The translations under genes and the position numbers were made by a program. 64,000 nucleotides of DNA, from contig CM026571.1 of the NCBI GenBank assembly GCA_015143295.1, forward strand, positions 10,730,501 to 10,794,500, in the 5' to 3' direction. This DNA is from Tetracentron sinense. Its lineage: Eukaryota > Streptophyta > Magnoliopsida > Trochodendrales > Trochodendraceae. The notes beneath the pieces are model-generated. The model was not told the origin of the DNA and ran no database searches. It saw nothing but the letters and a program-made list of their open reading frames with translations. Positions within the stretch are counted from its first letter, which is position 1, and the number at the start of each line of letters is the position of its first letter. Shown piece by piece: positions 22,322-34,485 of the stretch.

Positions 22322-24400
22322 TGTCGTGCCCCAAAATCCCACCTAGGAGTTGTGAGACTTTGGCACGTGACTTACTTTACAAACCATCCTGTTAGAGACA
22401 TACAAGGCATACTAAAAAGCGAACCTCAAAATTTCTCTAAATAAACAGTCTTCCAAGTACCAACATCCACAATAACTGAAATACAAACTGAATATTTACA
22501 TACAATCCATGACTTAGTTACATAACTCAAGTCTGACATAATCTCTCAAAATGATAATTACATAACCCTCTCTCTACCTCAACTCAATAGTAAGGCCAGC
22601 GGTCCAAGTCACACTCTTCTTCTTGATAATCACCTGCCGGCTCCTCTTCTACATACTCTTCCTTGACCCAGGATTCTGGAGCACATATGTCAAACTTCGA
22701 ACCTGCCGAAAATACCAGTTCGGCTGAGCATTGAAAACACTCAGCATATACAAACCACTAGCTAATAATGTTATAAACATTAACATAACATACATAACAC
22801 AATTCATCGGAACCAATGTTACTTGGTTCGCCGGTTCGTTCGGTTCGAATTCGGGTTCGTAATTTGCAATTCGCCACTCTAGAGTGAACCTAGTTCGCTA
22901 GGAGTAGGATGAGTAGGTTCGCTTCTCGGTTCGCTTAGGTTTTTAGTTTGGTTCGCTAGCTTGGTTCGCTTATATAATATTAATATATTATATAAATAAT
23001 TGTGTAAATAAATATATTATAAATAATTATTTTAAAAAAGGCATTAAAAATACATCTAAAATTAGAAAAAAACAAAAAAAAATGGTTTTATGGCCGGTTC
23101 GTGAACCCAGAAAACAAATTCGCCAAATTCAAAGTATAAGTTCGCTGAACTTAAAGAACAAATTCGTTAAATCCAAACAAAAAGTTCGCTGAATCCAAAC
23201 AAAAAGTTCGCGGAATCCGAAAAACAAATTCGTTGAACCATAGCTAGGGTTCGCTGATTTTCACGAACCGGAACGAACCGAACCACGAACTGGTTTGCTC
23301 CGAACCAGTTCGCGGTTCGAACTAGTGGGTAGCGAACTAGGTAACCCTGATCGGAACAATCATGCTTACCTTAATCAGAGTGCGGAAACCATACTTTCAA
23401 ATATGAAATGTGCATATTTTTCAGAAATCATGCTTCATGAGCTTACTTTGAAATCATACTTTTACAAGCTTACTTTATGTCTTTTACTTGCAAACTTACT
23501 TTTATATCATACTTTGCAAGTTCATACTTTTGGGAGCTTACATACAAGGTATTTAAAACACCCGTCATACATACTTAAAGCCAGATGACTAGTACCCGTA
23601 CCAGATGACTAAAATCCTCAAATAACATAGCAATACTTATTACGTCTCATCCATAGCAATAACATACATGTACATAGGTCATACACCCCAAATTCCATTA
23701 CTTTTCATCAAAATCCATACTTCTCATCTTACTTTTTAGTAATGCATCATAACAAAGCTAACTAGTAGAGTGTATCTATCTTTCAAGATCGATTCTCTAC
23801 GATCTAGTGCTTGAGTTGAGAAAGGCATGAGAAGCGAAATCCAAGCTTCACCTTTGATCACTAGTAAAACCCCTTTGAAAACCCTAGCTTTCTCTCTCTT
23901 TTTCTCTCAAAATTGCCTTAGAGATTTTGGTAACCTAGTCCCCACGAAATGGATCTATTTATAGAGTTTAGGGGTTTTTCAAAACCCCAAAATAGACCCA
24001 AAATATCTCCAAAAGCCATAGTAGGTCGGCTAAGGCAAAAACCCAAAGGGAGCGGTCGACCGATGCTTTGGGCAGTCGACTGATAGGCGAGGGGTCGACC
24101 GGTGCTTTGGGCAACCGACTGATCAAGTGCAAGTGTACAACCCCACTGGAAAATTTCACCATACATTTTTCGAGCATCCGCGGTCGACCGATGTTGGGGG
24201 TAGTCGACAAGTAGGTGAGCGGTCGACCGGTAGGCCATTTTGTTGCCTACCTTGGTCTGTTCTACTCTTAAAACACTTAAAATATTTTTCTTTTCTTTCT
24301 TGAAACTTTAAACACGCTTAACATTTTAATTTGATATAAAAACCATGATTATCATTAAACAAATACGCATAACAATACATTGAAATTCTGGGGCTCTACA
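22322..24400 (+). mobile_element. Solo LTR (Gypsy-like) with AAAAG duplication
   Basis: Begins TGTCGTGCCCCAAAATCCCA and ends GAAATTCTGGGGCTCTACA, flanked by AAAAG at 22317-22321 and 24401-24405. TG...CA ends, a 5-bp duplication and no internal coding region make it a solo LTR. The TGTCGTGCCCCAAAAT start resembles Tekay/Del-type Gypsy LTRs, but that assignment is by look only. It holds a 536-bp hAT-like insertion and four CGGTCGACCG-like words (24050-24235). A minus open frame at 23918-24238 comes from that repeat. Confidence 0.82.
22814..23349. mobile_element. hAT-like element with GGTTCG-word body
   Basis: Flanked by a perfect 8-bp duplication ATCGGAAC (22806-22813 and 23350-23357). Ends CAATGTTACTTGGTTCGC and, on the other strand, CAGGGTTACCTAGTTCGC. 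The body is built almost only from GGTTCG, GTTCGC, AATTCG and GAACC words around an AT-rich centre. No coding. Confidence 0.88.
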
Positions 24401-24405
24401 AAAAG

Positions 24406-25070
24406 CTTCTTCTTGTATCTATAAATAGAGGGGGTCTTTGTTTGAGTGGAGTATCCCATCAAAAGCCAAGTCCAAGTCTCCAAAGACCGGTGCATCTTGT
24501 AGCAAAATGTTCAAGCCATAGTTCAAAAACTCGAAAATTCGACTCGACTCGACTCGAAAGTTAGCCGGGTCAAGTAACTCAGAAAACTCGAAAAAAAACT
24601 CGACTCAGTCCAACTCGGAATATATATGTAATAACTTGAAAAACCTGGGTTAAAAGAACTCAAATTACACTGGTTTTATAGCCTCAAACCTAAAATTTAG
24701 GTTTAATAGAACCCATAGTTGGTTGTCTTTGAAGACCCAAAAAAATATGATGTAAAAACAGTGTGACGTTCGAGTTTTGAGGCGACTTGACTCGAAATTC
24801 AGTTGAGTCGAGTAACTCGACCGAGTTTTCAAACTATGGTTCAAGTAAAGAAAGTGTTGCAATAGCAATTTCTCGTGTCATTCTTTACACTTATCCAATA
24901 CTTCCTCTTCCCCCAAGACCCATCAAGATCTAACATACTGAATTATCGATTGTGCAGCTGTTCATATCTCAATCAACTGGAAAAGAGTTTGAAATATTTT
25001 ATTTGGCACTACGGAATTTCTGTATGTTTTAGCACCAGGAAGAATTTAGATTGTACTAGGTCTGGACAGG
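24406..25070 (+). repeat. Copia 3' LTR, second part, and dispersed 200-bp block
   Basis: Resumes the LTR broken at 22321 with TATAAATAGAGGGGGTCTTT. After a hAT-like insertion (24517-24838) it continues to CCATCAAGATCTAACATAC. From 24922 to about 25120 it matches 12095-12290 (AATCAACTGGAA, TTTGGCACTACG, TTTTAGCACCAGGAAGA, AACTTTGTGAAGATAG), so this block travels with the Copia family. Confidence 0.65.
24517..24838. mobile_element. hAT-like element with CTCGACTCGA body
   Basis: Flanks GTTCAAGC (24509-24516) and GTTCAAGT (24839-24846). Ends CATAGTTCAAAAACTCG and, reverse complemented, CATAGTTTGAAAACTCGG. The arms are CGACTCGACTCGACTCGAAA-type runs. The centre matches the element at 27668-28104 in the opposite orientation (AACAGTGTGACGTT, TTGAGGCGACTTGACTCGA), so the two are one family. 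Confidence 0.87.
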
Positions 25071-25119
25071 TGGTTCAAAGGTTGGCTTCTGTCCATCTTT
25101 ATAAGAACTTTGTGAAGAT

Positions 25120-27094
25120 AGCCAGCTACCCTCCCTTTCCGAAGAGTGATCAGGGTGTGGGATCGATCCTAGTGGGTGACTGGGTGGCATTCCAAATGGT
25201 TTTGGTGACAATCACCCCAGATATTGTGGTGGTAATCCACACGCCCACTTAAAAAAGAAATGATCGCCGACTCTAACTTCCAATGCCAGCCATGGGATCG
25301 AGTCCATAATATGGGCAGTATTTAATGTCACAACCAGAAGATAACAAGTTTAATCCCGGCAGAAAAGTTCCAATAACTGTCACTAAACTGAACTCCTTTA
25401 CAATTCACTCCAGCCCTAATCTGTTCATGTTAAATCATAATCTTGTAATACTCCAATCCTCCTTAGGACTAGGAGTGTATGATTTTTAGATAATTATTAA
25501 CAAAGGAATATATAACAAGCCTCAAAAAAGGAAGAGCTAGATTCCAGTATCACTACAGAAGGGGAGATAGTCCAAATCAAACTGGATAAGTGTCAAGTCT
25601 GCACTTGCAATTTGCTAGGCATATGTAAAGAGGTTTGACGTTTGCCTAACTAATAACATGACAATTGTATCCCTTTTCCAACATATTCAGACATTTCACA
25701 TTTTACTTAAATTCAGGGTATGGTATCCAATTAATGACACCATGAGCTAAGGCAAATTACTAAATTCAGAGAAATCACCAATCCATTAATAGTAAGGAGA
25801 GGGCATTATCCCAATGGCCAAACGCAAGTTTAAATCTCCACATATGATGAGTATTTTACATAAAGCAGAGAACTCTGGAAAAGAAAAAATGATTGTCTAA
25901 GAACTACACTTCCTTGGTCTTTAAGACATATATTTAGTTGCAATTTCCAAAATTCAGGCACCCCAATAACTTCGATGATCAATTAGGAAGCGATAAATCT
26001 ACTTTCCACGTCCTGTTACGATTCTACTTTAGTGAATGCAAACAATTTTTGGCCGGTGCATCCTTAGAGTTGAAGGATGGGCAACTTCAAAGAACTCTTC
26101 GCCACTTGGAAGGCACTACAGCCCTTAGATCTTTCATGCTAATTTTAGCCACCATATTGTGGAAAGTGACTTAGAACGTAACCCTGGGGGTCCTTTGAGG
26201 CTAACATTTATTATGAATAAAATTTGTTTTCTTTGTAGCAATATTGAAACAGTGTTTAGTTCATTTTTAAAAAGTTGAAATGCTGATGCTGGCTCCTCGG
26301 CTAAAAAAGGCATCTCCAGGCCATCTTCGTATATAGGAAGCAGTCTCTTGCTTCCTTTCCCTTTTTTTTTTCATTCAGATTATATAAAAAGATAAAACAC
26401 TTGTGTCAAAAACATTAAAACTACATTTCAGTCGTGATATTAACTTCTTGATCTAAGATTTAGAAGTTGAACAAAAAACATGGCACAACCAAAATTCAGA
26501 AAATTTCTAGATAATAGTCAAATTTCAGTTAACGAGCTAAATTCTATTAATCACTATTACCATAGCAGACATTTCTTTTTTTATTATCAGTATTTTCTAT
26601 AGCTAAAATCTAATTAAAAGTATCAGGCAATTTCCATTTCTGAGCGGAGCAGATGCATCTGTGCAAGGTATTGATAAATCTGAAGGACATGACTCAGTCA
26701 GTTCTCAACAAAGATATTATTTCTGAACAAAGATATTATATATCGCCCTTAAGTGGTCCAGTTTTCACCGTTCATATTACATGCAACATCAATTCTACTA
26801 TTAATCCCTTGACAATTTCATTTTTCCATTTGCAACAAATAAATTAGGTTGAAAGAAAATGTAAACCTTTTCGAAGGGCAAAGAGGGTGGGCTTATGAAA
26901 GAGAAAACTAGAATGAAGCTTGAATCATCTACAGTTTTACCTAAAATTGACAGAGTTGAACACAAACAATGAATGATTTGTGTTACCTTCCAAATCAAAT
27001 TTCTCTCCAAAATATTTACTTTTGCAAGATCCCACCCTTATTTAGCACATAAATTTATGAGATAACAAATCAGAAAAATAACTTGACTAAACTC
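25120..27094. other. Intergenic, possible SINE remnant, no gene
   Basis: 25125-25255 contains GGGATCGATCCTAG, which resembles a B box, and ends CACTTAAAAAAGAAA, so it may be a SINE remnant. The rest is AT-rich. A + open frame at 25938-26174 (78 codons, FRHPNNFDDQLGSDKSTFHV) has protein-like composition but no motif, splice context or neighbour to support it. Confidence 0.35.
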
Positions 27095-27424
27095 AAGTGG
27101 CCTACCAATCTTCTTCTTTACCAGTGCCTTATCCCCACTATTTGGAGCCAGCAATATGAATTCCTGTTATGCCATACCAATCTATACGAAACTTCTTTCA
27201 AAAGTCGGTTCAAGGCAAGGATCAAAGCTCTTCCTTGAGGCTGGCTCAGCTAACCGATATGATGCCGAATTCCCTGCTTGCTTTTCTTTCGCGCCTATAG
27301 CCTTTCTAGCTGTTGTTAGGTGGGCGGTATTTGAGCCACACTCCCTCCTTGTGTTGTCTGCATTCGTGCTAGAAGCAGAACCGCCTTCAATGACAAGTGA
27401 AGCATCCTTTCTTTCATATGCAAG
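27095..27424 (-). pseudogene. Possible decayed exon cut by the Copia insertion
   Basis: On the minus strand a frame runs LAYERKDASLVIEGGSASST ... GAKEKQAGNSASYRLAEPAS and, after two stops, QEFILLAPNSGDKALVKK, KIGRPLEF. Composition is protein-like, but no family is recognised. The compound Copia inserted at 27424/39637 lies at its upstream edge. Joining the two flanks gives a stop in this frame, so an intron or chance must be considered. Confidence 0.22.
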
Positions 27425-27428
27425 TTAT

Positions 27429-28445
27429 TGTTGGGAAAAAATCACACTTTCCCCCTTTGTGTCAAGGATAAATTACCACAACAAAAGTAAACAAATTCAA
27501 GCACAAACACACAATATTTATAATGTGGAAAACCCTCTAAGATGAAGGGAAAAAATCACGAGAAACTAGTTCAAGAAAAGGTTCCACTATATGAATAATG
27601 AGGTTACAAAAGATCACTCTAGACACCACCAGAGTACACCAACATCAAGTGAAAGAACACTTGGAATCATAGTTCAAAAACTCGGCCGAGTTACTCGACT
27701 CGACTGAATTTCGAGTTAAGTCGCCTCAAAACTCAAAGAAGACACTATTTGCCGAGTGACTCGAGTGACTCAGTCAAGTCGAGCCTAGTTTTTCAACTCG
27801 CCTGACTAGGTTGAGTCACAAAAGGATATTTTTACATTTTTTCAAACCTAAACTCAAACGTCACACTGTTTTTGCATCATATTTTTTGGTTCTACAAAGA
27901 CAACCTACTATGGCTTTTGTTAAACCTCGTTTTTAGGTTTGAGGCTGTAAAACCAACATACTTTGAATTCTTTTAACCCAGGTTTTTCAAGTTATTTCAT
28001 ATATATTCCGAGTTGGAACGAGTCGAGTTTTTTTTTTAGTTTTCTAAGTTACTCGACCCGGCTAACTTTCGAGTCGAATTGAGCTTTTTGGTTTTTGAAC
28101 CATGCTTGGAATACAATGCTTCACTAAGAAGTGGATGAGCTAATGAAATAAGCCCACTTACCTCAAAAGAGAAATGCAAGATGAAGAGGGTGACTTTCTC
28201 TACTTCTTCTACCCAAGCTCCTCTTCTTCTCTTGAGGTAGCAAAATCCAGAATTTTCTTCTCCTTTAGAGAGGTTTTTCTCACAACTCAAAGTGTATGGA
28301 AGGAATTGGAATGCCAAAAGGTTTCTCGCGTTTTTGGCTAAGAGAGGATGAAACAAAGCATTGAAACAAACTCCTTCCCAAGAAAAGAGTTGTTGGAGAG
28401 TTGGCAAAAGGTGGTGACACTCATCATAAAAGAGGAAACCCAACA
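27429..28445 (-). repeat. Copia LTR, minus orientation
   Basis: On the minus strand it runs TGTTGGGTTTCCTCTTTTAT (from 28445) to TGATTTTTTCCCAACA (27429). It is 1017 bp including a 437-bp insertion. The polypurine tract on the minus strand, CAGAGGAGGAGTT, lies just right of 28445. It aligns with the + LTR at 30390 through CCAACAACT, GCTACCTCAAGA, CATCTTGC and GGTGGTGTCTAGAG. Confidence 0.85.
27668..28104. mobile_element. hAT-like element with CTCGACTCG body, perfect TSD
   Basis: Flanked by CTTGGAAT at 27660-27667 and 28105-28112 (8 of 8). Ends CATAGTTCAAAAACTCGG and, reverse complemented, CATGGTTCAAAAACC. Arms are ACTCGACTCGACTGA and GAGTCGAGTT words. Same family as 24517-24838. Confidence 0.9.
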
Positions 28446-28659
28446 AACTCCTCCTCTGACTTATAAGGAGAGCTTCATTATGTTCATACCTGCAACTAAT
28501 CTGCAAAACTCGTACTTGTCTTTTGGAAGACTCTTTATCATCATATCCGAACCATTCTTCTCAGTATGGATCTTTTCAAGGTGTAGTAACTTCTTTTCTA
28601 ACACGATGTGTTTAGATTTTGAGTGAAAACTCAGTCTTACTCAAGTTAATAATACTCTA

Positions 28660-29960
28660 ACTATCGCAGTGAACAACTTAACTGCTTTGTTCCAAACCAA
28701 GTTCTTCCAAGAACCTCTTCATCAATAACATTTCCTTGCAAGCTTTTGTAGCAGTGATGTACTTTGCTTCTATGGTAGACAAAGCCACAAACGTTTGCAA
28801 TTTGGATTGCCAAGATACAACTCCCCTTACAAAGGTAAACAAATAGCTTGATGTAAACTTCTTGTGATCAAGTTCACTTTCCATGTCTGAATTTGTGAAT
28901 CCTCCAACTCAGGTCTAGACATTCCAAAGCACAAACGCATCTTAGAAGTTCCTCTAAGATATCTAAGAATCCACTTAACTGCTTCTCAATGTTCCTTGTC
29001 TAGATTTGAAAGAAACCTACTTACAATCCCAACGGTGTGTGCAATATCTGGCCTTGTGCAAACCATTGCATACATCAAACTTCCAAAAAAAAAAAAACAC
29101 ATATGGAACCATTTCCATGTATCTTCTCTCTTCTTCACTTGAAAGACTCTGCTCTTTACGTAACTTGAAATGACTTGCAAGTGGACTGCTTACCAATTTA
29201 GCATTTTTCATCTAAAATTTCTCAAGTACCCGCTCTATGTACCTTTCTTGTGATAGCCATAACTTTTTGGCTTTCCTATCACGAGAGATCACTATGCCCA
29301 AAACTTGCTTTGTCGCTCCCAAGTCCTTCATGTCAAAGCACTTGCTTAGACCTTTCTTTAACATGTCAATCATATTAACATCTCAACCAATAATCAACAT
29401 ATCATCGACATCAAGCAAGAGAATAATGAAGCCACCATTAGAAAACCTTTTAAGTAAACAATATGGTCCAAGTCTGATCTTTGGTACCCATGATCCATCA
29501 TAAATGAATTGAACTTCTTGTACCACTGTCTTGGTGCTTGCTTCAACTCATATAAGCTTTTCTTTAGCTTGCAAATCATGTGCTCTTTACCATTGACTTC
29601 AAAACCTTGTGGTTGCTCCATGTATAACTCTTCATTCAAATCATCATGAAGGAATGCGGTCTTGACATCTAGTTGCTCAATTTCCAAATTCAAGCTTGCC
29701 ACCAAACTCAAAGCAATCTAAATAGATGGCATTTTGACTACGGGAGAAAAGATTTCATCGAAGTCAATTCCCTTTTTCTGCCCAAAGCCTTTCACAACTA
29801 ATCGTGCCTTGTATCACACTTTCTTTCCATTGTATTCATGCTTTAACTTGAAGACTCATTTGTTTTTCAAGCTTTTCTTTCTTTTGGTAGCCCAACAAGA
29901 TCATAAGTATGGTTTTTATGCAATGACCCAATCTCCTCTTACATAGCTTTCAACTAATCA
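28660..29960 (-). pseudogene. Copia RT and RNase H, minus half
   Basis: Minus-strand order: NHTYDLVGLPKERKALKNK and YNGKKV (about 29930-29810), [20 protein letters not shown], then LDVKTAFLHDDLNEELYMEQ and PQGFEV (29711-29394), LYELKQAPRQWYKKF, MYAMVCTRPDIAHTVGIVSR (about 29100), and RNase H VVSWQSKLQTFVALSTIEAK, ACKEMLLMKRFLEELGLEQ (28884-28678). This is the TNT1/Tork-like Copia RT followed by RNase H. Stops and frameshifts are present. The expected YVDDL region is damaged (near 29400, LMSMIC). Confidence 0.88.
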
Positions 29961-29996
29961 CCCTTGTGCACATTAATTTGACGCAATCTAAATCGT

Positions 29997-30377
29997 TGTA
30001 TCATGGCAGTCTAAGCTCCAAAAGTGCAATGTTTTGTCAACTACAAAAGCAGAATATATTGCAACTACAGAAGCGTGCAAGGAAATGTTATGGATGAAAA
30101 GATTTCTCAGGAATTAGGGTTACAATAGGACAAACATGTTGTGCACTGTGACAGTCAGAGAACCATCCACCTAAGCAAAATTGTCAATTTTCATAGAACA
30201 AAACACACTAACGTGAGGTATCAATGGATGCGAGATGTCATAGAAGACAAGTTATTACAACTAGAGAAGATCCATACCAAAGACAATACTTCGGATATGA
30301 TGACCAAGGCCTTGCCTAAGGACAAGCATGAACATTGCAGAAGCTTGGCAAGCTTGGTAAATCCTTCCTCATAAGTC
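29997..30377 (+). pseudogene. Copia RNase H, plus half, and polypurine tract
   Basis: Starts abruptly at VSWQSKLQK (29998) and runs LSTTKAEYIATTEACKEMLW, then, with a shift, HCDSQRTIHLSKIVNFHRTK, HTNVRYQWMRDVIEDKLLQL, EKIHTKDNTSDMMTKALPK. It corresponds to the minus RNase H at 28678-28884 but extends further to the RNase H end. The polypurine tract CAGAAGGGGAGTT (30377-30389) is followed by the LTR start TGTTGGG. The junction with the minus RT is at about 29960-29997. Confidence 0.85.
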
Positions 30378-30389
30378 AGAAGGGGAGTT

Positions 30390-30640
30390 TGTTGGGTTTC
30401 CTCCTTTATGAGAAGTGGGACCCACCACTTCTGTTTAACCTTTCCAACAACTACTTTTTTCATTGGGAATGAAAGACTTCTCAATGCTTGTCTCATTCCT
30501 CCCTTAGGCAAAAACGTGAGATGAGGGAGAGTCTCTTGGCATTCCATATTCCTCACACTTGAGTTGCTTGATCCTCTTTAAGAGAAGAGAAGAAAAAATC
30601 TGGTTTTTTTTTGGCTACCTCAAGAAGAAGAAGAAGAAGG
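30390..30640 (+). repeat. Copia LTR, plus orientation, left part
   Basis: Begins TGTTGGGTTTCCTCCTTTAT. It parallels the minus LTR through CCAACAACT, GGCATTCC and GGCTACCTCAAGAAGAAG, where it is cut by the LINE. It resumes at about 38232 (GAAGAAGAGAAGATCATCAC) and ends CCCAACA at 39636. Confidence 0.82.
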
Positions 30641-31050
30641 CTTATCCCTAAGGGCAAGGGTTATGGATGGAGCCACCTGAAAATAATCAAGTGGAAACAA
30701 GAAAATATCATAGGATCGAATGAAAGGATGTGTGTAGGCTTATCAATCCATCAAAAGGTATATGGCTGGTTATTTTGGACAATGTCTTGGTGATTGATCT
30801 GTGTATCTTAGTTGCTTGACCGAGAGATTTGTTGACAAGGAACCGAGTGCAAACTGATTAACCGATCGATTATCTCATGGGTGGAAATCCTATTTGTTAA
30901 TGTGAAAATGTTGGGAGGTGGGGCTCTGGCTGGTTCAACATGAGTCCTAATTCAACCATTGTATATGGCTGCTAAGAGAAATAACCGAGTTCACGGCTAC
31001 TCCGACTGCTTGATGCCGCCAGCATAGGAAAACTAACCGCTTTTAGCTTC

Positions 31051-32612
31051 ATGGGTCCCAAGAGGAAGCTCTTCATTATTGAATCTAAATCATTCGAGGT
31101 GGTTCAACTACAACACAAAGCCGGCTCAGCATTTAAAGTTATGGAGAGAGGAAGAGGTTTTGCAGTAGATGTCCAGATTGAGGAGCAGGGTTTTTGGGGT
31201 TCTTTAGGTTTCTCGAGGGGTCTATCCAAGCTATTGATCGTCCTTTCTACAAATTTCAAAAACTGACCTGCTCTTATAACTCTCTTTTGGTTGAGAATAT
31301 AGCAAATAATCATGGGACATTTATTCGCCTTTTTGTCTTCCCCCTCTCCGGTGGAAGGTGCCGGTGGCTATCTTTCCCAGCAGGCCAAGCTGGTAGCGGA
31401 TGGATGATCGTGGTAGAGGCAGTGAGGTATTTTACAAATAATCCCTCTATCCCTGGTCAGCCATATATTAGAGAGGCTCATCCTGAAGGCTCTGTTCTTT
31501 CTAATACCATCGCATCCCACTCCCATCCCTCTCGGCTGGGTGACACAATCCTCGATCATGCACACGAGGAGCTTGATGAAAATTGGTCGAAAGCATTGCT
31601 ATGCGTGTTTAACCAATCCGAGGAGAGTTAGTTGCGGCGAACAATGGAGGTTAACCAAATCCTCCCATATGATGAAAAATCGACTCTAATTTTGTGCTCT
31701 CCCAATCAAGGGCTTATTATCGTGAAAATGATGACCACTCTTGACGCCCTCGTGGCTTTTGAACCTTGGCCTCTTTCCTCCGGGGGATACCTCTATTTCA
31801 AACATTGGCGTCCTGAGCTTAACGGTATCTGTATCCAGATAGAGTTTAATTATGGGTTTGTGTGGGTGGGCATTTTTGGCCTCCCCTTCAACCTTTGGAC
31901 ATTGGCCACCCTTATGAACATCGGCATTGCATGTGGCATGTGGTGGTTTCCTTGAGGCCAATTCCCTCTCTGTGAGGCTCGCTAACTTCAAGGAGGCTCG
32001 CATCAGAATCAAGGCCACCGGTGTCACCAATATCCCTAGATCTATTATCGTCTCCGCAAATGAGAAAAAATTCTTGTATCCATCAATATCCATGACCCTA
32101 GGCAGCCAAGCTTCGCCGGCGACTTGCTGGATTGCCGGAAAATCTATGAAGAATCAGCGGAACATTTGAAATTCAAATTTCTCAATCATGGAACCCCATC
32201 ATTGGCTAATGATGTTTGCCAACAACGCAACAAGATCCAGTCCAGAAATTCCGATCGAGCCAACAAAACTTACTGGAAAAGGAAGAGTTGGAATACTGCG
32301 CCTCCTCTTGTCGTAGGTCCGATTCATGCAAGCTGTACTTCCAAGCACCGGGCATGCCGTCCTCGACGGCTCGACCATCAGCAATAAACCTCAACCAATC
32401 AAGAGGCTCTGGCATGGGGAAGCGTCAAGATCAGCATCAGGGATTGACGTGCTATGAGCCGAAAGAGGCGGTGAGGGCTGATCTTCATTTGAGTACCCGC
32501 CGTCCTCTAACCCTAATAAGAGTCATTGCAGATCCATCAGTAGGGAGTGCTCCACCTGTCCAAATCGTGGAAGGGCCTCAACTAGCTTTGGGGGGCGTTG
32601 TTGATCTTGGGC
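31051..32612 (+). pseudogene. LINE ORF1 with DUF4283-like domain
   Basis: Readable pieces: DENWSKALLCVFNQ (about 31575), TLILCSPNQGLIIVKMMTTL, EPWPLSSGGYLYFKHWRPEL, VWVGIFGLPFNLWTLATLMN, then after a shift GGFLEANSLSVRLANFKEAR, IRIKATGVTNIPRSIIVSAN. The order [I/V]W.GLP..LW and EARI.VK match the DUF4283 domain of plant LINE ORF1 proteins, thought to bind the element RNA. Stops at 31629 and 31953 and frame changes show decay. Confidence 0.75.
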
Positions 32613-32623
32613 CTACTCTAGAG

Positions 32624-32959
32624 CATAGTTACCAAGATCTCTGCTCTTTTTAAAAAAATCCTGACTTTTTCGTCGAACGATTAATTCCCGAAGTATTCAC
32701 GAGTTTTTGAAAAAATAGACTTTTTCAAATCATCGCGAATTAAACACGTATTATTCTAACTTTTTGAAAAAGTCTCAAATAAATATCTAATATATGAAAT
32801 ATTTTTTTATAATTTTCATAATTAGTAATCTTATTATATATTTTTTTTATTTCTTACCCAAAATTTTCCCGATTTATTTTCGAATTTTCCGAATTTTGTC
32901 GATTTTTTTCTAACTTTTCCCTAGACAAATAATTCCCAAACCCCGACCTGGTAACTATA
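32624..32959. mobile_element. hAT-like element inside LINE ORF1
   Basis: Flanks CTCTAGAG (32616-32623) and CTCTAGAA (32960-32967). Ends CATAGTTACCAAGATC and, reverse complemented, TATAGTTACCAGGTCGGGG. The body is AT-rich with TTCCCGA/TCGGAA-like words (AATTCCCGAAG, TTTCGAATTTTCCGAATTTT). It disrupts the LINE, so it is younger. Confidence 0.85.
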
Positions 32960-34485
32960 CTCTAGAACCCGCGAGTGAAAGTGTGCTCAATCGGACTACC
33001 AGTGGTGGGCAAGCTTTTTCTACCCCGAGAGGTGATTTAGGCTCATCAAGTGGACTTGTAACCCAGGTGGATCCGGTTTTACCTCCATCTTTCGGGAACG
33101 AAGATGAGGACCCGTTTCTTTTGCATCCGGTTTTTGAGAATTTAGGCTTATTCCTTTCAATCCCTAACCGTAGCAAAAAAGGGCAAGCTCATCGCCCCCC
33201 CAGATAGCACACTTGGTGTGGGTAGTTGTTTTCCTGAGGATCCACCATCTGTAGAGAATGTTCGTCCATTGGCTGGGGTGCACGGCTCTAGCTCATCACT
33301 GCCGAAAGGAGTGGCGATGTTTCTGAGTGGGACGGATCCCTATTCTGAGGTGAACGATGCGCCAAGAAGAGCCCTCAAAGATCAGGCTTTTGTCGTAATC
33401 ACCCTAACTCATGGCCCTTCATCCCCTCTTACCGCCCTGGGTGATTACGACTCTAGCCCCTACTCAATTCCCGTATCTGGTTGCCTATCAAGGTCATCAT
33501 CGAGCGCTGCCTCTCTATATGATTCAGAAATTCTCCTGGGATGGTTTGCTCAACCCCTGCGGGTCAGGTGATGGAGGTTCAGCGATCAGATGAAGTTGGA
33601 TGCCCTGTTCCCGCACACTATTAGTCAGATGGGTCGAGTGGTTTGTTTACCTCTGTGAGGGGTAGGCAATCCCCTCTGGAAGGAGCTCTAGATGAGGGAG
33701 ATGTTCTCCAGTTCGGGTCCCTTTCCAACTCCGCAGCAAGTTGCCAGAAACCAACCTGTTTTGAGGAAGCAATGCTAGGATGTGGCCAGAGTCACTCTAA
33801 TTTTGAATCGAATCGGCTTCAAGCTCAGGTCTCCATGCCACCCAACTCAGAGGTAAGCAGCAATCCTAGGCTGGTGATTTCATCTTCTCTTCCTGAAGCA
33901 AGTACATCTCTACCCTCTACCCTATCCCCCTCCCCTATTCACCCTGTATCGAATAGGGTTGGGCGATCGGTTCTTTTGCGTCCTAATAGCATGGATTGTA
34001 TTTTGAGCTTGCAAAACCATGGTTTTGCGCTACCTCAACCCGATGATGAAAGGGTGTCATTGGTTAGGCCGTTGTCATTGCCCTGTGACCTCAATCTCAC
34101 TTAAAACACTAGTCAGGGCTTCCAGCTCATATCAAACAAGACCTATCTGGGGTCGTGGGGGGGAGGGTGCTCCAACCCCAACCTGCTGTCATCTTAAGAG
34201 TCTCCGATTGGGTCCTTAAAAAATTGGAAGGTTTTAGTAAGTTCCTAGGCCTTCCTGTCAAGGGACATGAAGAGGAAATCAAGAGCCTATTTCAGACTCT
34301 TGAATGGTCAGGGTGTGGGAGTTCGGTTGAGCCCAATCCTGGGTAATCCGTAGGCTCGGTGAGGAAATCAACGATGGAGTTGAGGAGGTTGGAGTGCTCC
34401 GTCAACTACGATACACCGAGTTGTAATCTACCCTCTAGATCGGCTAGGTTGGGTAAGGGTCACAAGAGTTGTCAATGTCAGACAT

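Noticed and set aside
24050-24235. Repeated CGGTCGACCG words as a possible CRISPR-like array
   Set aside because: Spacing is irregular, repeats are under 12 bp, and they lie inside a plant LTR.
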